A stretch of 64,000 nt of DNA from Daucus carota subsp. sativus (GCF_001625215.2 NC_030381.2:4985131-5049130); one strand, 5' to 3'. Positions 46,963 through 58,340 are shown, numbered from the stretch's first letter. Made by a program: numbers and translations. Notes: a model not told the origin generated them from the letters alone.

Positions 46963-48500
46963 GAGCTTGCAGGGTACAAACAAATGTTAACATTTCTCAA
47001 GTACTGTACTTTCATCAGCATATCAATAATGTTGTTGCTTCTTGTTATCATAATACATTTTTTTTTGTTAATCAATGGTATCACTTTGCATTCAGTCGAT
47101 TAATTAACCGCTGTTCGAAAAATAATAATTAATTAACCAGTTAAAAATAGAGGAGGATGCAGACTGCAGAAGCTTTAAATAAATGAGTTTTGAATATAAT
47201 GGTTTGAAGTACTTAGATTAATAGGATTCCTCGGCTGCTCTGCAAGTTAATTTGTAACATACTACAAGTTTGCCATGTTTAAGACTGTAGTTGAGGATCA
47301 AGGCTTAGATCAAGGCTTCTCTCCCCTGTTAATATAGAATACTCCCTCTTTTTTATTGGACTGATGTTTGGTTCTTTGTGCGCATTTTAATATGTTTTGA
47401 CGGGTTTTTAAAATTATTGTTTTAACGATAAAAAGTTTTTAATAAAAAAATTTGAAAAATAATAATTTTAAGAGTCCAATCAAAATACATTGAAATGTGT
47501 ATAAACTTCCCTATATATCATGTTGATAAAGAGTTGTTTCTGATGTTCTTTGATCTAGATTTTTCTAAATACTACCATATTATTATGATGCATATACAAT
47601 AAAAATAAATATTAATTTTTAATAATTACACTGCTCTATTTTTAAATTCAATATTATTAATTTCGAATATGAAATCCAATCCTGGAAATATAATAATTTT
47701 TTGGTGAGCCCATAAATTTTGATTATATGAACATTGTTATCAGTAGGATAAATATAGTTTGAGCACATATATTTTGACTATCGATATATAATAATGTATA
47801 CAATAAATAGTTTATTATCATTTGAAGGGATTTCTCCTTGTCTCTCCTTATTTGTTAAGAATAGCTATATTTTAACTATATATAAATTGGTTGATTCAAA
47901 AAAAAAACTATATATAAATTGGTCCAATACGATTTCTTATTATTACCCGACAGTGTACTGGAAGATTTTGACTATGTGCAGATTGTGGAATATGTACAGC
48001 GCAAATGCATTTCTTGCTATTGATAGGCATCATGATTCATATTATCAAAAAAGAAGTTGCAGTGTTTAATTGTTTGTAGAAATTCTTATTTATTTTTTAT
48101 TTAAGAGATTATTTTAAGACAAAGTCTCCTTATTTTATGGAAAAGGAAATTATTAACTGAAATAGTATGTTAATTTTGATATTAAAATGAAATGAACTTT
48201 TCATATAAGTTTTGTTTTCAAATTAGAATATCAATTTTTTGGTGCTTCATTTTTCTTTAATAATTTGGTTCATATGGAGTGAATACACTCTTCTTTCAAT
48301 ATACATTTCCATACCCTTCATTTCCATTTCTGTCCCCATATTCCCTAAACTTATTCGGATTTTCACGTTTAAATCAAATGGCTGTCTTTTGCGGAACAAA
48401 ACATCTTATGTTCCAGATTAGTAATTTAGCTTCAGCAGGTTAAGAACTATAAATGTAGCGCTTGCTGAAGCTAGATTACATAACTTGATTACTGAGCAAG
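46963..48500. other. Spacer between BAHD A copy 2 and B copy 1
   Basis: No gene. 46963-47990 matches 54249-54595 plus 59392-60097, split there by the second LTR element. 47991-48420 is present only upstream of B copy 1; the matching point upstream of B copy 2 is at about 60098. A MITE-like left end 'tactccctcttttttattgg' occurs at about 47339. Confidence 0.7.
48447..48455 (+). promoter_or_regulatory. Putative TATA box of BAHD B copy 1
   Basis: 'ctataaatg' about 45-50 bases before the ATG at 48501; the same motif is at 60127-60135 before B copy 2. Its spacing implies a very short leader, so it could instead lie within the leader. Confidence 0.5.
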
Positions 48501-49832
48501 ATGAAAGTTGAAATCCTTTCCACAGAGCTTATAAAACCATCTACTCCTACTCCACCGAGCCTCCAGCATTACAGTATCTCCATGGTAGATGAGCTCTCCC
48601 CTGTAATGAATGTTCCCACCATCTTATATTACCCTGCTGGCCTTCACGGTGGTATCTCAAGATGCATGCACTTGAAAACCTCGTTATCGAAGGTCTTAAC
48701 CAGGTTCTATCCATTTGCTGGAAGGTACATGAAAGAAAGCTACATGGTTGATTGTAGTGATCAAGGTGCTGAATTTGTGGAAGCCAGAGTTGACGTTGGA
48801 CTCGACGACATAATTTGCCAGGGGAGGAATTTGAAGGCTGAGCTGCTTAATTCTCTACTTCCGCGTCCAATTGGTGCAGGTGGTGAGGTCAGTGATCCAG
48901 TGTTCGCGGTGCAAGTGAGTACTTTTGGTTGTGGAGGATGTGCCATTGGGGTGTTGAGCTCACACCGGATCGCTGACATTGCAACCACCAGCACACTTGT
49001 TATGGAATGGGCTGTTGATGCAAAGATACTCTTGGGGGGCGATGATGAACGTTGTGTTCCAGTTCCAGTGTCGCCTAATTGGAACTCAGCCTCGTTGTTT
49101 CCTGGACAAAAAATGTCCGGCCTTGCTCTTGGATTGCCCCGGGCTAAAGAAAATATTGCAGATCATGGAATTGTTACAAAGAAGTTTTTGTTTAGTAATA
49201 GTGCAATTTCAAAAATCCGTGAAAAGGCCATGCTAGACGAGTCAGATGAGGGATTACCAACGAGGGTACAGTCTGTATGTGGATTAATAGGGAAAGCTAT
49301 TATTGAAATACATGTTGCTAACCGTGAAAAGCCGAGGGGATTTTTGGTTATTCAAGCAGTGAATATGAGAGAAAGAACTGATCCCCCCATTCCAAAGCAT
49401 CAATGTGGAAACCTCTACTTGGTATCCCCTGCTCGGTCTGTGGCAGGCGATGAAGGGGTGGAATTTGGAGGTCTTGTCGATCTGCTTACACGTTCTGTGA
49501 AGAGAGATGTGGACACATGTAAAATGTTATTATCAGGAGGTGATGGAGGGGAATTTATAGCTCAAGGCTTCAATGAGTCGATAAAAAGTCATACAGATCC
49601 TGGAATTTCTTGTGTTTGTTTCTTCACCGACTGGTGCAAGTTTCCATTTTATGAAGCTGATTTTGGCTGGGGAAAGCCCGTTTGGGTCAGTAGTGTTAAC
49701 GTTCCCTTACAAAATAGTGTTTGCCTTCTTAGCGACAAATCTGGAGAAGGAATTGAAGCTTGGGTGAATTTGCATATAGATGACATGCCTAAATTTGAAC
49801 AGGATTCCAGCATCTTGGAATTTACTAGTTGA
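48501..49832 (+). CDS. BAHD acyltransferase, subtype B copy 1
   Basis: An intact single-exon 443-residue protein, typical for the family. It starts 'MKVEILSTELIKPSTPTPPS'. The catalytic 'HRIAD' is at residues 155-159 in the context 'SSHRIADIATTS', and 'DFGWG' is at 387-391. HXXXD supplies the general base for acyl transfer from a CoA donor, and DFGWG is structural. The N-terminal 'ELIKPSTPTPP' with 'LSxxD'-like spacing and the C-terminal 'FEQDSSILEFTS' fit clade III (acetyl- or malonyl-transferring enzymes such as the vinorine synthase group), but the substrate cannot be read from sequence. It differs from B copy 2 at 12 residues, none in the motifs. It lies about 530 bp upstream of a PP2-like gene on the same strand. 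Likely functional. Confidence 0.95.
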   Translation: MKVEILSTELIKPSTPTPPSLQHYSISMVDELSPVMNVPTILYYPAGLHGGISRCMHLKTSLSKVLTRFYPFAGRYMKESYMVDCSDQGAEFVEARVDVGLDDIICQGRNLKAELLNSLLPRPIGAGGEVSDPVFAVQVSTFGCGGCAIGVLSSHRIADIATTSTLVMEWAVDAKILLGGDDERCVPVPVSPNWNSASLFPGQKMSGLALGLPRAKENIADHGIVTKKFLFSNSAISKIREKAMLDESDEGLPTRVQSVCGLIGKAIIEIHVANREKPRGFLVIQAVNMRERTDPPIPKHQCGNLYLVSPARSVAGDEGVEFGGLVDLLTRSVKRDVDTCKMLLSGGDGGEFIAQGFNESIKSHTDPGISCVCFFTDWCKFPFYEADFGWGKPVWVSSVNVPLQNSVCLLSDKSGEGIEAWVNLHIDDMPKFEQDSSILEFTS

Positions 49833-50260
49833 ATATTTGTAAGGTCATCATTGTAAACTAATAAGTTGTTTCAAACACGTCAAAAATAACCATAATGTCA
49901 AATTTATGTGGCACATTGTGTTGAAATTGAAATTGGTGGCTAGCAGTAGACTGGAAGAATGCTCTGTGATATCTAAGCTATGTCGCAACAGATAGAATCT
50001 ATATTAATTGACATGGTCGTAGATTTTTCAGATTTTCATTGATCGCAGCTAATTCAGGCTTGTCGGCCAGATGCTTCAGCAATTTCATTTTTGCATCTGA
50101 AAGCTTTTGCTCTAATAAGAAAGGTATAAGATTCTAGTCAGGCCAGTACCGCACAATTGGCATCAATATCTGCAAAAATCCTATTCAAGCCTTACTGTTT
50201 AATTAAAATGAAAGAAAATTAAACCAAGTATTAAGGGGCACCCTCTAATTATAAGGTGCT

Positions 50261-50270
50261 TTTATAAATA
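50261..50270 (+). promoter_or_regulatory. Putative TATA box of PP2-like gene 1
   Basis: 'tttataaata' about 95-100 bases before the ATG at 50365; the same sequence and spacing precede PP2-like gene 2 (about 61941-61950). Confidence 0.6.
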
Positions 50271-50364
50271 CAGCTTTTGCAAGGAGCATCTGCAAAGACA
50301 CTCTACAGGAGAACAAGGACGGGTACAGGTAACACTAAGAAGTTGTTTTGCACTCGGAATCAAG

Positions 50365-51197
50365 ATGGCTCAACTGAACGGAGATGGCATACAGTTATGG
50401 GCTAAAGGCATAATGCACCAAAATGAGGTGAATTAATTTTCTCGAATGTCCTTATTCTGTATCTGTATCACATATTAATTTATAATTTATAGGTGAACAT
50501 TGAGATAGGTAGGGTTGTAATTCGAGTCTAGCCAAGTCGGATATTTGGTAAACATGCTGGAATACTTTTAAAACTAGTTAAATTGTGCAGTTTCGTTCAG
50601 CGGTTCTGTATGCAAGAAATCTGTCAATAGTTTGGGGTTCAGATGGTCGTTACTGGAAGTGGGAACGGATCAGCAACCCGATAAGGTAAATGAAAAACAG
50701 GTTTAAAAGCCTTAATCTAATGTTTATTTGATAAGACATGCTGTTTTTTTACTAGTTAGGTGTAATTTTTAGGAAGCAGTTAGTACTAATCGTCTGATTT
50801 ATCATATTAATCACATAATTGTGTATGTACATGCAGCAGCGAGGATCTTGAGGTTGCTAAACTAATTGAAGTATGCTGGCTACAGATCGATGGAAAATGT
50901 AGGGACCAGAACCTGGCTAAGGGAGTGACATATGGAGTGTATTTCATTGTCAAGCTTGAAGAGAATCATTCCATCACCCGTCCTGTGACTCTTAAGCTTA
51001 CTTGTCCCAACGGTGACACCCAAGAGAACAAGGTGGATTTGAAGCAGCAGCCGAAGAAGGAACTGATAGGGCTTAAGGTCGGTGAATTTACTGGCTCAGG
51101 AACCAACAAATTTATCCGATTTTCTTTTAATGGACGGGAGGGTACCAGTTGGAAGACCGGCCTTACTTGCTTCGGTGCTGTAATTGTGCCAATATGA
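50365..51197 (+). CDS. PP2-like lectin-domain protein 1 (three exons)
   Basis: Exons 50365-50427, 50591-50685 and 50837-51197 have GT/AG borders and add up to 519 nt, giving 172 residues. Exon 1 encodes 'MAQLNGDGIQLWAKGIMHQN', exon 2 'VLYARNLSIVWGSDGRYWKW', and exon 3 continues with 'LEVAKLIEVCWLQIDGK'. The pattern 'LSIVWGSDGRYW', 'VCWLQIDG', 'YGVYFIVKLEEN' and the C-terminal 'FSFNGREGTSWKTGLTCFGA' is that of the phloem protein 2/Nictaba family, which binds N-acetylglucosamine-containing glycans and acts in phloem or nucleocytoplasm. The family often has two introns at these places. No F-box, TIR or signal peptide is present, so it is a short PP2-A-type protein. Confidence 0.92.
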
Positions 51198-52573
51198 TTT
51201 CTATATAACTTGAACTGCCAACACCCTCCTGTTATGCCTGTGATATAAGAAATGTATCAGATGTACTAAATGTATTAAATAATAAATGACCTGATATGTT
51301 AACGTTCGAGATCATTTTCTGAACTTAAAAAATACCGCGTCCGCCTATAACCTGGTTTCGGGTCTTTCTTGTTGTGAGATAAATCAGATGGCTTTGTCTC
51401 GGAAGAAATTAATTTTGTAATACTATAAATAAATTTATGACGATATTTTTACCTTTACACAACTGTGCACAACATTTATCCATAAGAAAATATATTAAAT
51501 GATACTCCCTCGGTCTCCCTAAGGTTGTTTACCACTATTTGAAAGCATTTTGAAACTTCTATCATGTATAATTTTATAATTTTTTTCTAAAATTTTCTGT
51601 TTTTGAATAAAAATTTAAATATCAAACTTTTATTTTGAGGGAAAAAATTTAAAAAATATATTATAAAAATTCTGAGGAAAAAAATTTAGAAAATATAATA
51701 TGAAATTATATTTTAAGTGAGTTTTCAAAAACCTACCAAAAAATAATATTAAGAAATGAGAGGCAAGAGGCAGTACCTTTAAATAAGATGCATGGTTGTC
51801 TTTTCTTGAAGAAATTATTCTTATAACACAAATAAAAAGTTTAAGCAATATTTTGACCTTTACACAATTGTATACAACATTTTCCGATAAAAAACCTACT
51901 AAGCAAGACATTATTACATGTTACATATTAAAATTAAATAGTTGTCTTTTTTAGAAGGAATCATTTTTATATTCAACATTGGTAAACTAGCTTCTATTGT
52001 GCATATAAGGATTATATTCACACTTCTATTTTTTTACGAAAAATGCATGATAAGGATTATTTTATAGTAAAAAATAAAATAATAGTAGGCTTTTCTTGTT
52101 ATATTATATTTGAAAAATCCTCGGCAAAAGAATCCTATAGGAAATAAAAAAATATAGCTATCTTGCTAAAGATAGATATTTATATCTACAATATTTGGCC
52201 AACTCAACAAAAATGGATAAAAATACTTTTAACATTTTTATATTTTTAATTTAATCGACCATTTTCAATTAGAACATCTAGAGAGACTCCCGTAAAACAA
52301 TTTTAGTAGATAGTTGATAAAAATAATAATACTATATAATGGGGAATCATAATAAATATATGAACGAATTAGATAAATAAAAGCAAGAACAATAATTGTA
52401 CATAAATATGTTTAACCCATGCGGGAATCATAATAAATATGTTACATAAATATCCTCAATCAGCTCATCCCATTTCTATACAAGAATAAGTTATTATATG
52501 TTTTAAAACTAATCATTGATAATTTTTTTTTAAAATCCTCGGTTAATAATAAGATAACAAAGTTGACAACTAT

Positions 52574-52824
52574 GTGGGTGTTTGGCAACCCATATTAAGC
52601 CGGACTTCTCGGCTTATAAGTTATAAGCACTTATTCGTACCGTTTGTGTAAAAAGTCAAGAAGCACTTATAAAAAGCTAGGAATGCTAGTTTTTGTTTCA
52701 GGACTTCTACTTATTTCCCAAACACTTTAATCATTTATAAGTCTTATCTTGCTTCTAACTTCTGCTCCACTTATTTATTTTAAGCAATAAGCACTTATTT
52801 TAAGCTCACCCAAACGGCCCCTAT
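52574..52824. mobile_element. MITE inserted beside the TATA box of BAHD A copy 3
   Basis: Left 'gtgggtgtttggcaaccc' and right 'cacccaaacggcccctat' have short inverted GGGTGTTTGG-type termini. The matching site upstream of A copy 1 ('acaactatatataccag', 19845 on) has no insertion. 'ctat' occurs on both sides, but the target duplication length is unclear, so I do not assign the superfamily firmly (hAT-like by termini). Confidence 0.65.
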
Positions 52825-52829
52825 ATATA
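52822..52829 (+). promoter_or_regulatory. TATA box of BAHD A copy 3
   Basis: 'tatatata' 89 bases before the ATG at 52911, immediately right of the inserted MITE. The sequence right of it matches the leader of A copy 1, but everything upstream has been pushed 251 bp away by the MITE. Confidence 0.65.
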
Positions 52830-52910
52830 CCAGTACACCAAGCAGCATAATTGCACACCTATTCTACTTACCATACCATACTTAGCAACATACCATACTA
52901 AGCATCTAAG

Positions 52911-54248
52911 ATGAAAGTTGAAATTCTCTCCACAGAGCTCATAAAACCATATACTTCTACTCCCCTGAGCCTCAGGCACTACAATATTTCCTTAGTAGAT
53001 GAGCTCTCTCCAGCTATGAATGTTCCCACCATCTTATATTACCCTGCTGAAGAGAATGTCACAACTAATTCGATATGCATGCACTTAAGAAAATCGCTTT
53101 CGATGGCCTTAGCCAGATTCTATCCTTTGGCTGGAAGATACATGAAAGAAAGCTTCATGGTTGATTGTAGTGATCAAGGTGCTGAATTTGTGCAAGCCCA
53201 AGTCGATATTCGACTTGATCAACTTATTGGCCTAGGCAAAAATGTGCAGGTTGAGCTGCTTAATTGCCTGCTTCCGCGGCCAGTTGGTGCATGTGATGAA
53301 GACACGGACCCTCTGGTAGCTGTTCAAGTGAGTGCCTTTGCTTGTGGCGGATACGCCATTGGGATTTTGAGCTCACACAGAGTTGCAGACATGTCAACTA
53401 CGAGCTCATTTGTTATGAAATGGGCGAGGGAGGCCAAGCAACTCCTCGAGGCCTTAGATCTTGACCATGACTTGTCAGTGTCGCCTAGCTGGAACTCAGC
53501 TCTGCTGTTTCCAGGATGCAAATTGCCTGGCCTTCGTCTCGGATTTTCTCGGGCTAAAGAAAACGTCGCGGATGATTAAATTGTTACGAAAATATTTTCC
53601 TTCAGTAACAGAGCCATTCTAAAAATCCGTGAGAAGGCCAGACTGGACAGCTCAAGCCAGAAATTACCAACCAGAGTCCAGTCTGTGTTTGGAATATTAG
53701 GCAAAGCTATTATTGACATTAATTGTGTAAACGCCGGGAGGCCTCGGGGATTTTTAGTCAGTCAGACAGTGAACATGAGGGAAAGAACCGATCCACCAAT
53801 TTCAAAGAAACAATGCGGCAATCTCTACTTGGTTGCATCTGCTCGGTCCGTGGCAGGGGAAGCAGGGGTGGAATTGGAGAGCATTGTTGAGCTTCTGACA
53901 GACTCTGTCAGGAGAGAACTTGCAAACTGTGAACAAATAGTACCAATTAAAGGGGAGAAAAATAAAATGATGATAACTCAAGGGTTCAATGAGGTGGCAA
54001 AAACTTTTGCAGATCCTGAGATTTCGAGTGTAGTTATGTTTACTGATTGGTGCAAGTTTCCCTTGTATGAAGCTGATTTCGGCTGGGGAAAACCCTCTTG
54101 GGTCAGCAGTGTCCATGTTCCTCTGCGAAACATGATCTACCTTCTCCGCGACAAATCTGGAGAAGGGATCGAAGCATGGCTAAATTTGAGTGTTGATGAC
54201 ATGCCTAAATTCGAGCAAGATGCAAACATCATGGAATTCACCAGTTGA
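52911..54248 (+). pseudogene. BAHD acyltransferase, subtype A copy 3, single nonsense codon
   Basis: One continuous 446-codon frame from ATG to the final stop, broken only by TAA at 53577-53579 (codon 223; Lys AAA in A copies 1 and 2). Upstream lies 'HRVAD' (residues 156-160); downstream lies 'DFGWG' (residues 389-393) and the C-terminus 'NIMEFTS'. The truncated 222-residue product would keep the catalytic His but lose the second half of the fold. Everything else is intact, so inactivation is recent or the stop is polymorphic. Nearest to A copy 2. Confidence 0.93.
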
Positions 54249-54595
54249 AAGCTTGCAGGTTACAAATGAGCTAACATTTCTCAAGTACCTGTACTTTCAT
54301 CAGCATATCAATAATGTTGTTGCTTCTTGTTATAATAATACAATTTTTTTGTTGTTAATCAATGGTATCACTTTGCACTCAGTCAATTAATCAACCGCTG
54401 TTCGAAAAAGATAATTAATTAACCAGTTAAAAATAGAGGAGGATACAGACTGCAGAAGCTTTAAATAAATGAGTTTTGAATATAATGGTTTCAAGTACAT
54501 AGTGGGTGTTTAGATTAATAGGATTCCTCGGCTGCTCTGCAAGTTTATTTGTGACATACTTACAAGTTGGCCATGTTTAAGACTGTAGTTGATAC

Positions 54596-54993
54596 TGATG
54601 GACTTGGTTTCTGTCCCTTTCTCTCTCTAGAATGGGAGAGCAATTTTTGTGTCTATGTATCTGTGTGTATTTTTGTGTCCCCCTGAGATGAAGATTAGGG
54701 TTTTTCCTTTTATATCTTCTTTTCACTGAGTCATTCCTGCTTTTCTTCCCCTTGTGCCATCTGGGTGACTCTACTACTTATAGAGCAAGTGACTGTTTGA
54801 AACTACTATACAGGCAGGCAGGTGAGTCAACAGGGATTAGGGGGCAGGTGTTGCTACGGATGGAAGGCACGTGTCTTCGTCGTAGGCTAAGCAGACGTGA
54901 TAGGGATCGCAGGGTAGGCTGGGTTCCTAGGGGAGACGGCCTCAGACCCTACGGTCCTTTGGCTACTTATAAGGTTGATTTTTGAGTCTATCA
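54596..54993 (-). repeat. 3' LTR (left copy) of the Tat-like element
   Basis: 398 bp from 'tgatggacttggtttctg' to 'ttttgagtctatca'. Apparently identical to the right LTR. The 77-residue ORF inside it occurs in both LTRs and is not a gene. Confidence 0.95.
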
Positions 54994-55721
54994 TTTGCCC
55001 TCGTGGTCGAGGAGCCTTCTTTAGGAGGCTTTAATTGCGGGTGGAGATTTAGGTGGAGAGAGTATGAGTTGATTCGTAAGAAGCCTTCAATCACAGGGGA
55101 GAAGCAAAAAATGGGGGAGATTTCAAGGAGTAAAAGGAAAGGGAAAGTAGTGGAATTGGAAGGTTCTGTTTTGGAGAGGGTGAAAGCTTTGCAGGTACCT
55201 ACACGGAGTTGTCTGGGCGATGCTTCAGGTTGGGCTACAGTAGATCTGAGGGGTTGTTTAGGTTGTAGGATAGGGGTCGGTTTTTTAGGACTCTGTGACA
55301 TCATTGGGGGTTTCGGCTGTAAAGCCTACGGTCTATCAAGCCATGCGGGTGGGCTGGAAAGTGAAGGGAAGTTGTAGCTACGGGGCCTTGACACGTGTCC
55401 AGTTGGTTGGACCTTAGGTCGTTGGGTTGTAAGGTTGAAGGGTTGGAGGATAGGTCAATCCTGGCGTTGGTGTGTTTGGGGAGAGTTCTCCAAGACTATG
55501 ATTCTACGGATCCGTAGCCTGCTGTGATATGACCGTTAAAGGGTCAAGAAGAGTGTCTTCGGCGTGTTAATGTCTAAATTATGGTCTATCTATTCGGAGG
55601 AATTTTTCATTTCTTCTCATAGATTTTCTTTGAATGTGTGAGTTTTTTAGAGATTAATGGGTTCATTTTGGGGATTATCAACGTGTCTTTGGTTCTCCTG
55701 TAGATATTGCAGGGAGAAGAC

Positions 55722-56284
55722 ATGGTTAAAAGTAGGAGGGAAGTTGGGGAAGACGTTGAAGCTGGTGCTACTGATTCAGAGAAGTAGTCGTTGTCTGCGT
55801 CCAGTAGTGTAGGGGAGGGTTCAGACGGGGATAGTTCGGAGACGAAGAGTAGTGAAAGAGTATTTAAGTTATATGGAGTGGCTTGTTATTATGAGCCTCA
55901 GTTGGATGTAGTTGCAGATGACTTTTTGAGCGAGGAATTGGGAGAGCTGGAACATATAATCATGTCGTGCAATTTTGATCCAACTTATTTCCTAGTGATA
56001 AAAGCAGCTTTTCAGATACCCGAGGCTTATGAGGTGAGGTTGCCGGAAGTGGGTGAAATGATATGTGGGTTGGGATTCCCTTGGAATACTTTGGGGCAGG
56101 CTTACAGTTGCCTTTACATAGGTTCATTCATACACTGTTTGTTAATATGAGGTTAGCTTTGGGGCAGTTAGGGCCGAATTCTATTCGGAAGATATGTGCT
56201 TTTATAGCTAGGTGTACAGGGCTTGAGCTTGGAGCCGACTTTGTCTTTGTTTTGATATCTACATCGGTTGCAGGCATCTCGTGA
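55722..56284 (+). pseudogene. Antisense Transposase_28-type ORF of the Tat-like element
   Basis: The ATG at 55722 opens a frame that has a TAG at 55785-55787, continues to 56150, and shifts near 56063-56100 into the frame ending at 56284. The second frame has 'GAGLQLPLHRFIHTLFVNMR' followed by 'LALGQLGPNSIRKICAFIAR', the recognisable core of the 'putative gypsy-type transposon' domain (Pfam Transposase_28/PF04195, from memory). It runs opposite to the element and lies near its 3' LTR, as described for antisense ORFs of Tat-lineage elements. The stop and frameshift make it non-functional here. Confidence 0.7.
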
Positions 56285-56359
56285 TTACTATCCACTTTTC
56301 GAACTACACTGAGTGAGTAAGAGTTTGGGGGAATTTTAGTGGAGTTTGTGCTATTCTTT

Positions 56360-56650
56360 TTCGTGTTTGTTGGTGAGAACCGTGGCAAAAATTTTTTTGT
56401 AAGCATCATAGGCGTGTAAACCTTTGTATGAATCGTGGTAGATTTTTGTAAGGATCGTAGGCGTGTAAGCCTTTGTAAGAATTGTAGGTGTGTAAGCCTT
56501 TTGTAAGAATCGTGGTAAATTTTTGTAAGGATCGTAGGCGTGTAAGCCTTTGTAAGAATTGTAGGTGTGTAAGCTTTTGTAAGAATCGTGGTAAATTTTT
56601 GTAAGGATCGTAGGCGTGTAAGCCTTTGTAAGAATCGTAGGCAGGGTATG
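56360..56650. repeat. Tandem repeats inside the Tat-like element, about 100-bp period
   Basis: Units such as 'gtaaggatcgtaggcgtgta' and 'gtaagaatcgtggta' alternate with a higher-order period of about 100 bp. The minus-strand ORF across them encodes repeated 'TILTKAYTP' and is a by-product. Confidence 0.85.
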
Positions 56651-57559
56651 TGTACCGCCAACAGGGGTGGAGTAATCTTTTAGGTTACTCCTGAAGTTGG
56701 AATAGAGTGTTAGGTATATGGGTAAAGCCCGTGGGCTGTGGTGAGCCTGAGGGCCGTAGTGATTGGCCGTTGGGTTATAGTCGTAGGGTTTTCTGGGTTG
56801 CGGTGAACCTTAGGGCCGTAGCGAAGGTGGGCTACATATGTTGGCCGTTTGGTTAAATCTGTAAGATTGTGTGGGTTTTATGACTTTGTCCCAGATGGTT
56901 TGTGCAATCGTTTTATCAGGATGTTTTTATATTTAAACTGATTATGTTGATTTTATTGAGCTTATGTTGTACTGGTGGGATTATCATTCATAGTGCCCTC
57001 GATGGAGGAAGTAATCTTTTAGGTTACCCCTGAAGTTGGAATAGAGTGTTTATTATAACGGGCCGTAGCTATTGTAGACTGCTCAGGTTGGATTTATTTT
57101 TTATTTTTTTTCAAAGGAGCCATAGCAAGGGTAGGGCTATGTATGTTGCTCTTTGTTGAAACCCGTAAGGTTGTGTGGGTTGCAGTGAATCCTATGGCTG
57201 TAGCGAAAGTGGAGTGGCATATATGGGTGAGTTGCTCAATGCGGCAGAAAACGTAGATTAAGTGATGGATATTTTACAAGCAGAGGTGTTAGGTATATAG
57301 AAAGCTGATAATCACCTAATACATACTTCGGGGGCAGGGAGGCGTCTTCATTGGTAGAAGTGGCCAAGGTTGGAGATATGCCAAGTGTTGGGGACGGGGT
57401 CTGTTTGAAATTTTTGTGTGTTCCTTCCATGTGATGGGTATAATATTCTATTTTTGGGTCGTAAACGCGCAATGGTGTTCCCTTTGTTGTTATTTAGGCA
57501 GCCTATTATCGTGATTCAGGATGTTCGGTATGGATTTTATGTTTTTCATATGTATGTAG

Positions 57560-58340
57560 GCTGTCTGTTGTTGGGCCGTAGCGATTGTAGGGCTACGTAT
57601 GATGGCCTTGTGGTAGAGTAGCCATAGCGAGCGAATGTGCGATGTATGTAGGCTCTCTGTTGTTGGGCCCTAGCGATTGTCGGGCTATGTATGATGGCCT
57701 TGTGGTAGAGTATCCATAGCGAGCGTGTAGAGTTGTAGCTATTGTAGGACCGTAGCTGTTTTAGGGCTATATACGTAGGCCTTTTGGCGAATGAGCTTTA
57801 TGTGTAAGAGGGCTTCTCGCTGTTGGGCCGTAGCTATTGTAGGGCTACTTATGTTGGCCTCACGCATAAGGTGGCTCTTAGATGTAGAATTGTAGCTATT
57901 GTAGGGCCGTAGCTATTGTAGGGCTACTTATGTTGGTCATTTGGCGAATAAGCCCTGTGTGTAAGGGGGCTTATCGCAGTTGGGCCGTAGCTATTGTAGG
58001 GCTACTTATGTTGGCCATTTGGCGAATAAGCCCTGAGTTGTAAGGGGGCTCTTCGCAGTTGGGCCGTAGCTATTGTAGGGCTACTTATGTTGGCCATTTG
58101 GCGAATAAGCCCTGAGTTGTAAGGGGGCTCTTCGCAGTTGGGCCGTAGCTATTGTAGGGCTACTTATGTTGGCCATTTGGCGAATAAGCCCTGAGTTGTA
58201 AGGGGGCTCTTCGCAGTTGGGCCGTAGCTATTGTAGGGCTACTTATGTTGGCCATTTGGCGAATAAGCCCTAAGTTGTAAGGGGGCTCTTCGCAGTTGGG
58301 CCGTAGCTATTGTAGGGCTACGTATGATGGCCTTGTTTCA
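57560..58340. repeat. 79-bp satellite-like tandem array in the Tat-like element
   Basis: Units starting 'gggccgtagctattgtaggg' occur at 57982, 58061, 58140, 58219 and 58298, exactly 79 bp apart, each with 'ggccatttggcgaataag'. Degenerate copies extend left to about 57560. Ogre/Tat elements are known to carry such arrays and can seed satellites. Confidence 0.95.

Larger units (their letters stand above)
44287..51380. repeat. Tandem segmental duplication, copy 1 (A-B-PP2 block)
   Basis: Contains A copy 2 (pseudogene), B copy 1 and the first PP2-like gene. The same order and intergenic text recur at 51381-63165. The left edge 'aaatcagatggctttgtctc' and right edge 'cttgttgtgagat' are joined directly at 51380/51381. 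Confidence 0.93.
51198..52910. other. Spacer and upstream region of BAHD A copy 3
   Basis: No gene. 51381 on repeats 44287 on. Landmarks include the Stowaway-like left terminus at about 51504, the empty Helitron site at about 52370, and a MITE at 52574-52824 next to the TATA box. Confidence 0.7.

Noticed and set aside
53577-53684. An intron explaining the stop in BAHD A copy 3
   Set aside because: A copy 1 reads straight through the same sequence in frame, and no GT/AG pair removes only the stop codon region without deleting conserved residues.
54752-54985. 77-residue ORF, repeated at 59145-59378
   Set aside because: It is present in both LTRs of the Tat-like element; no domain is seen.
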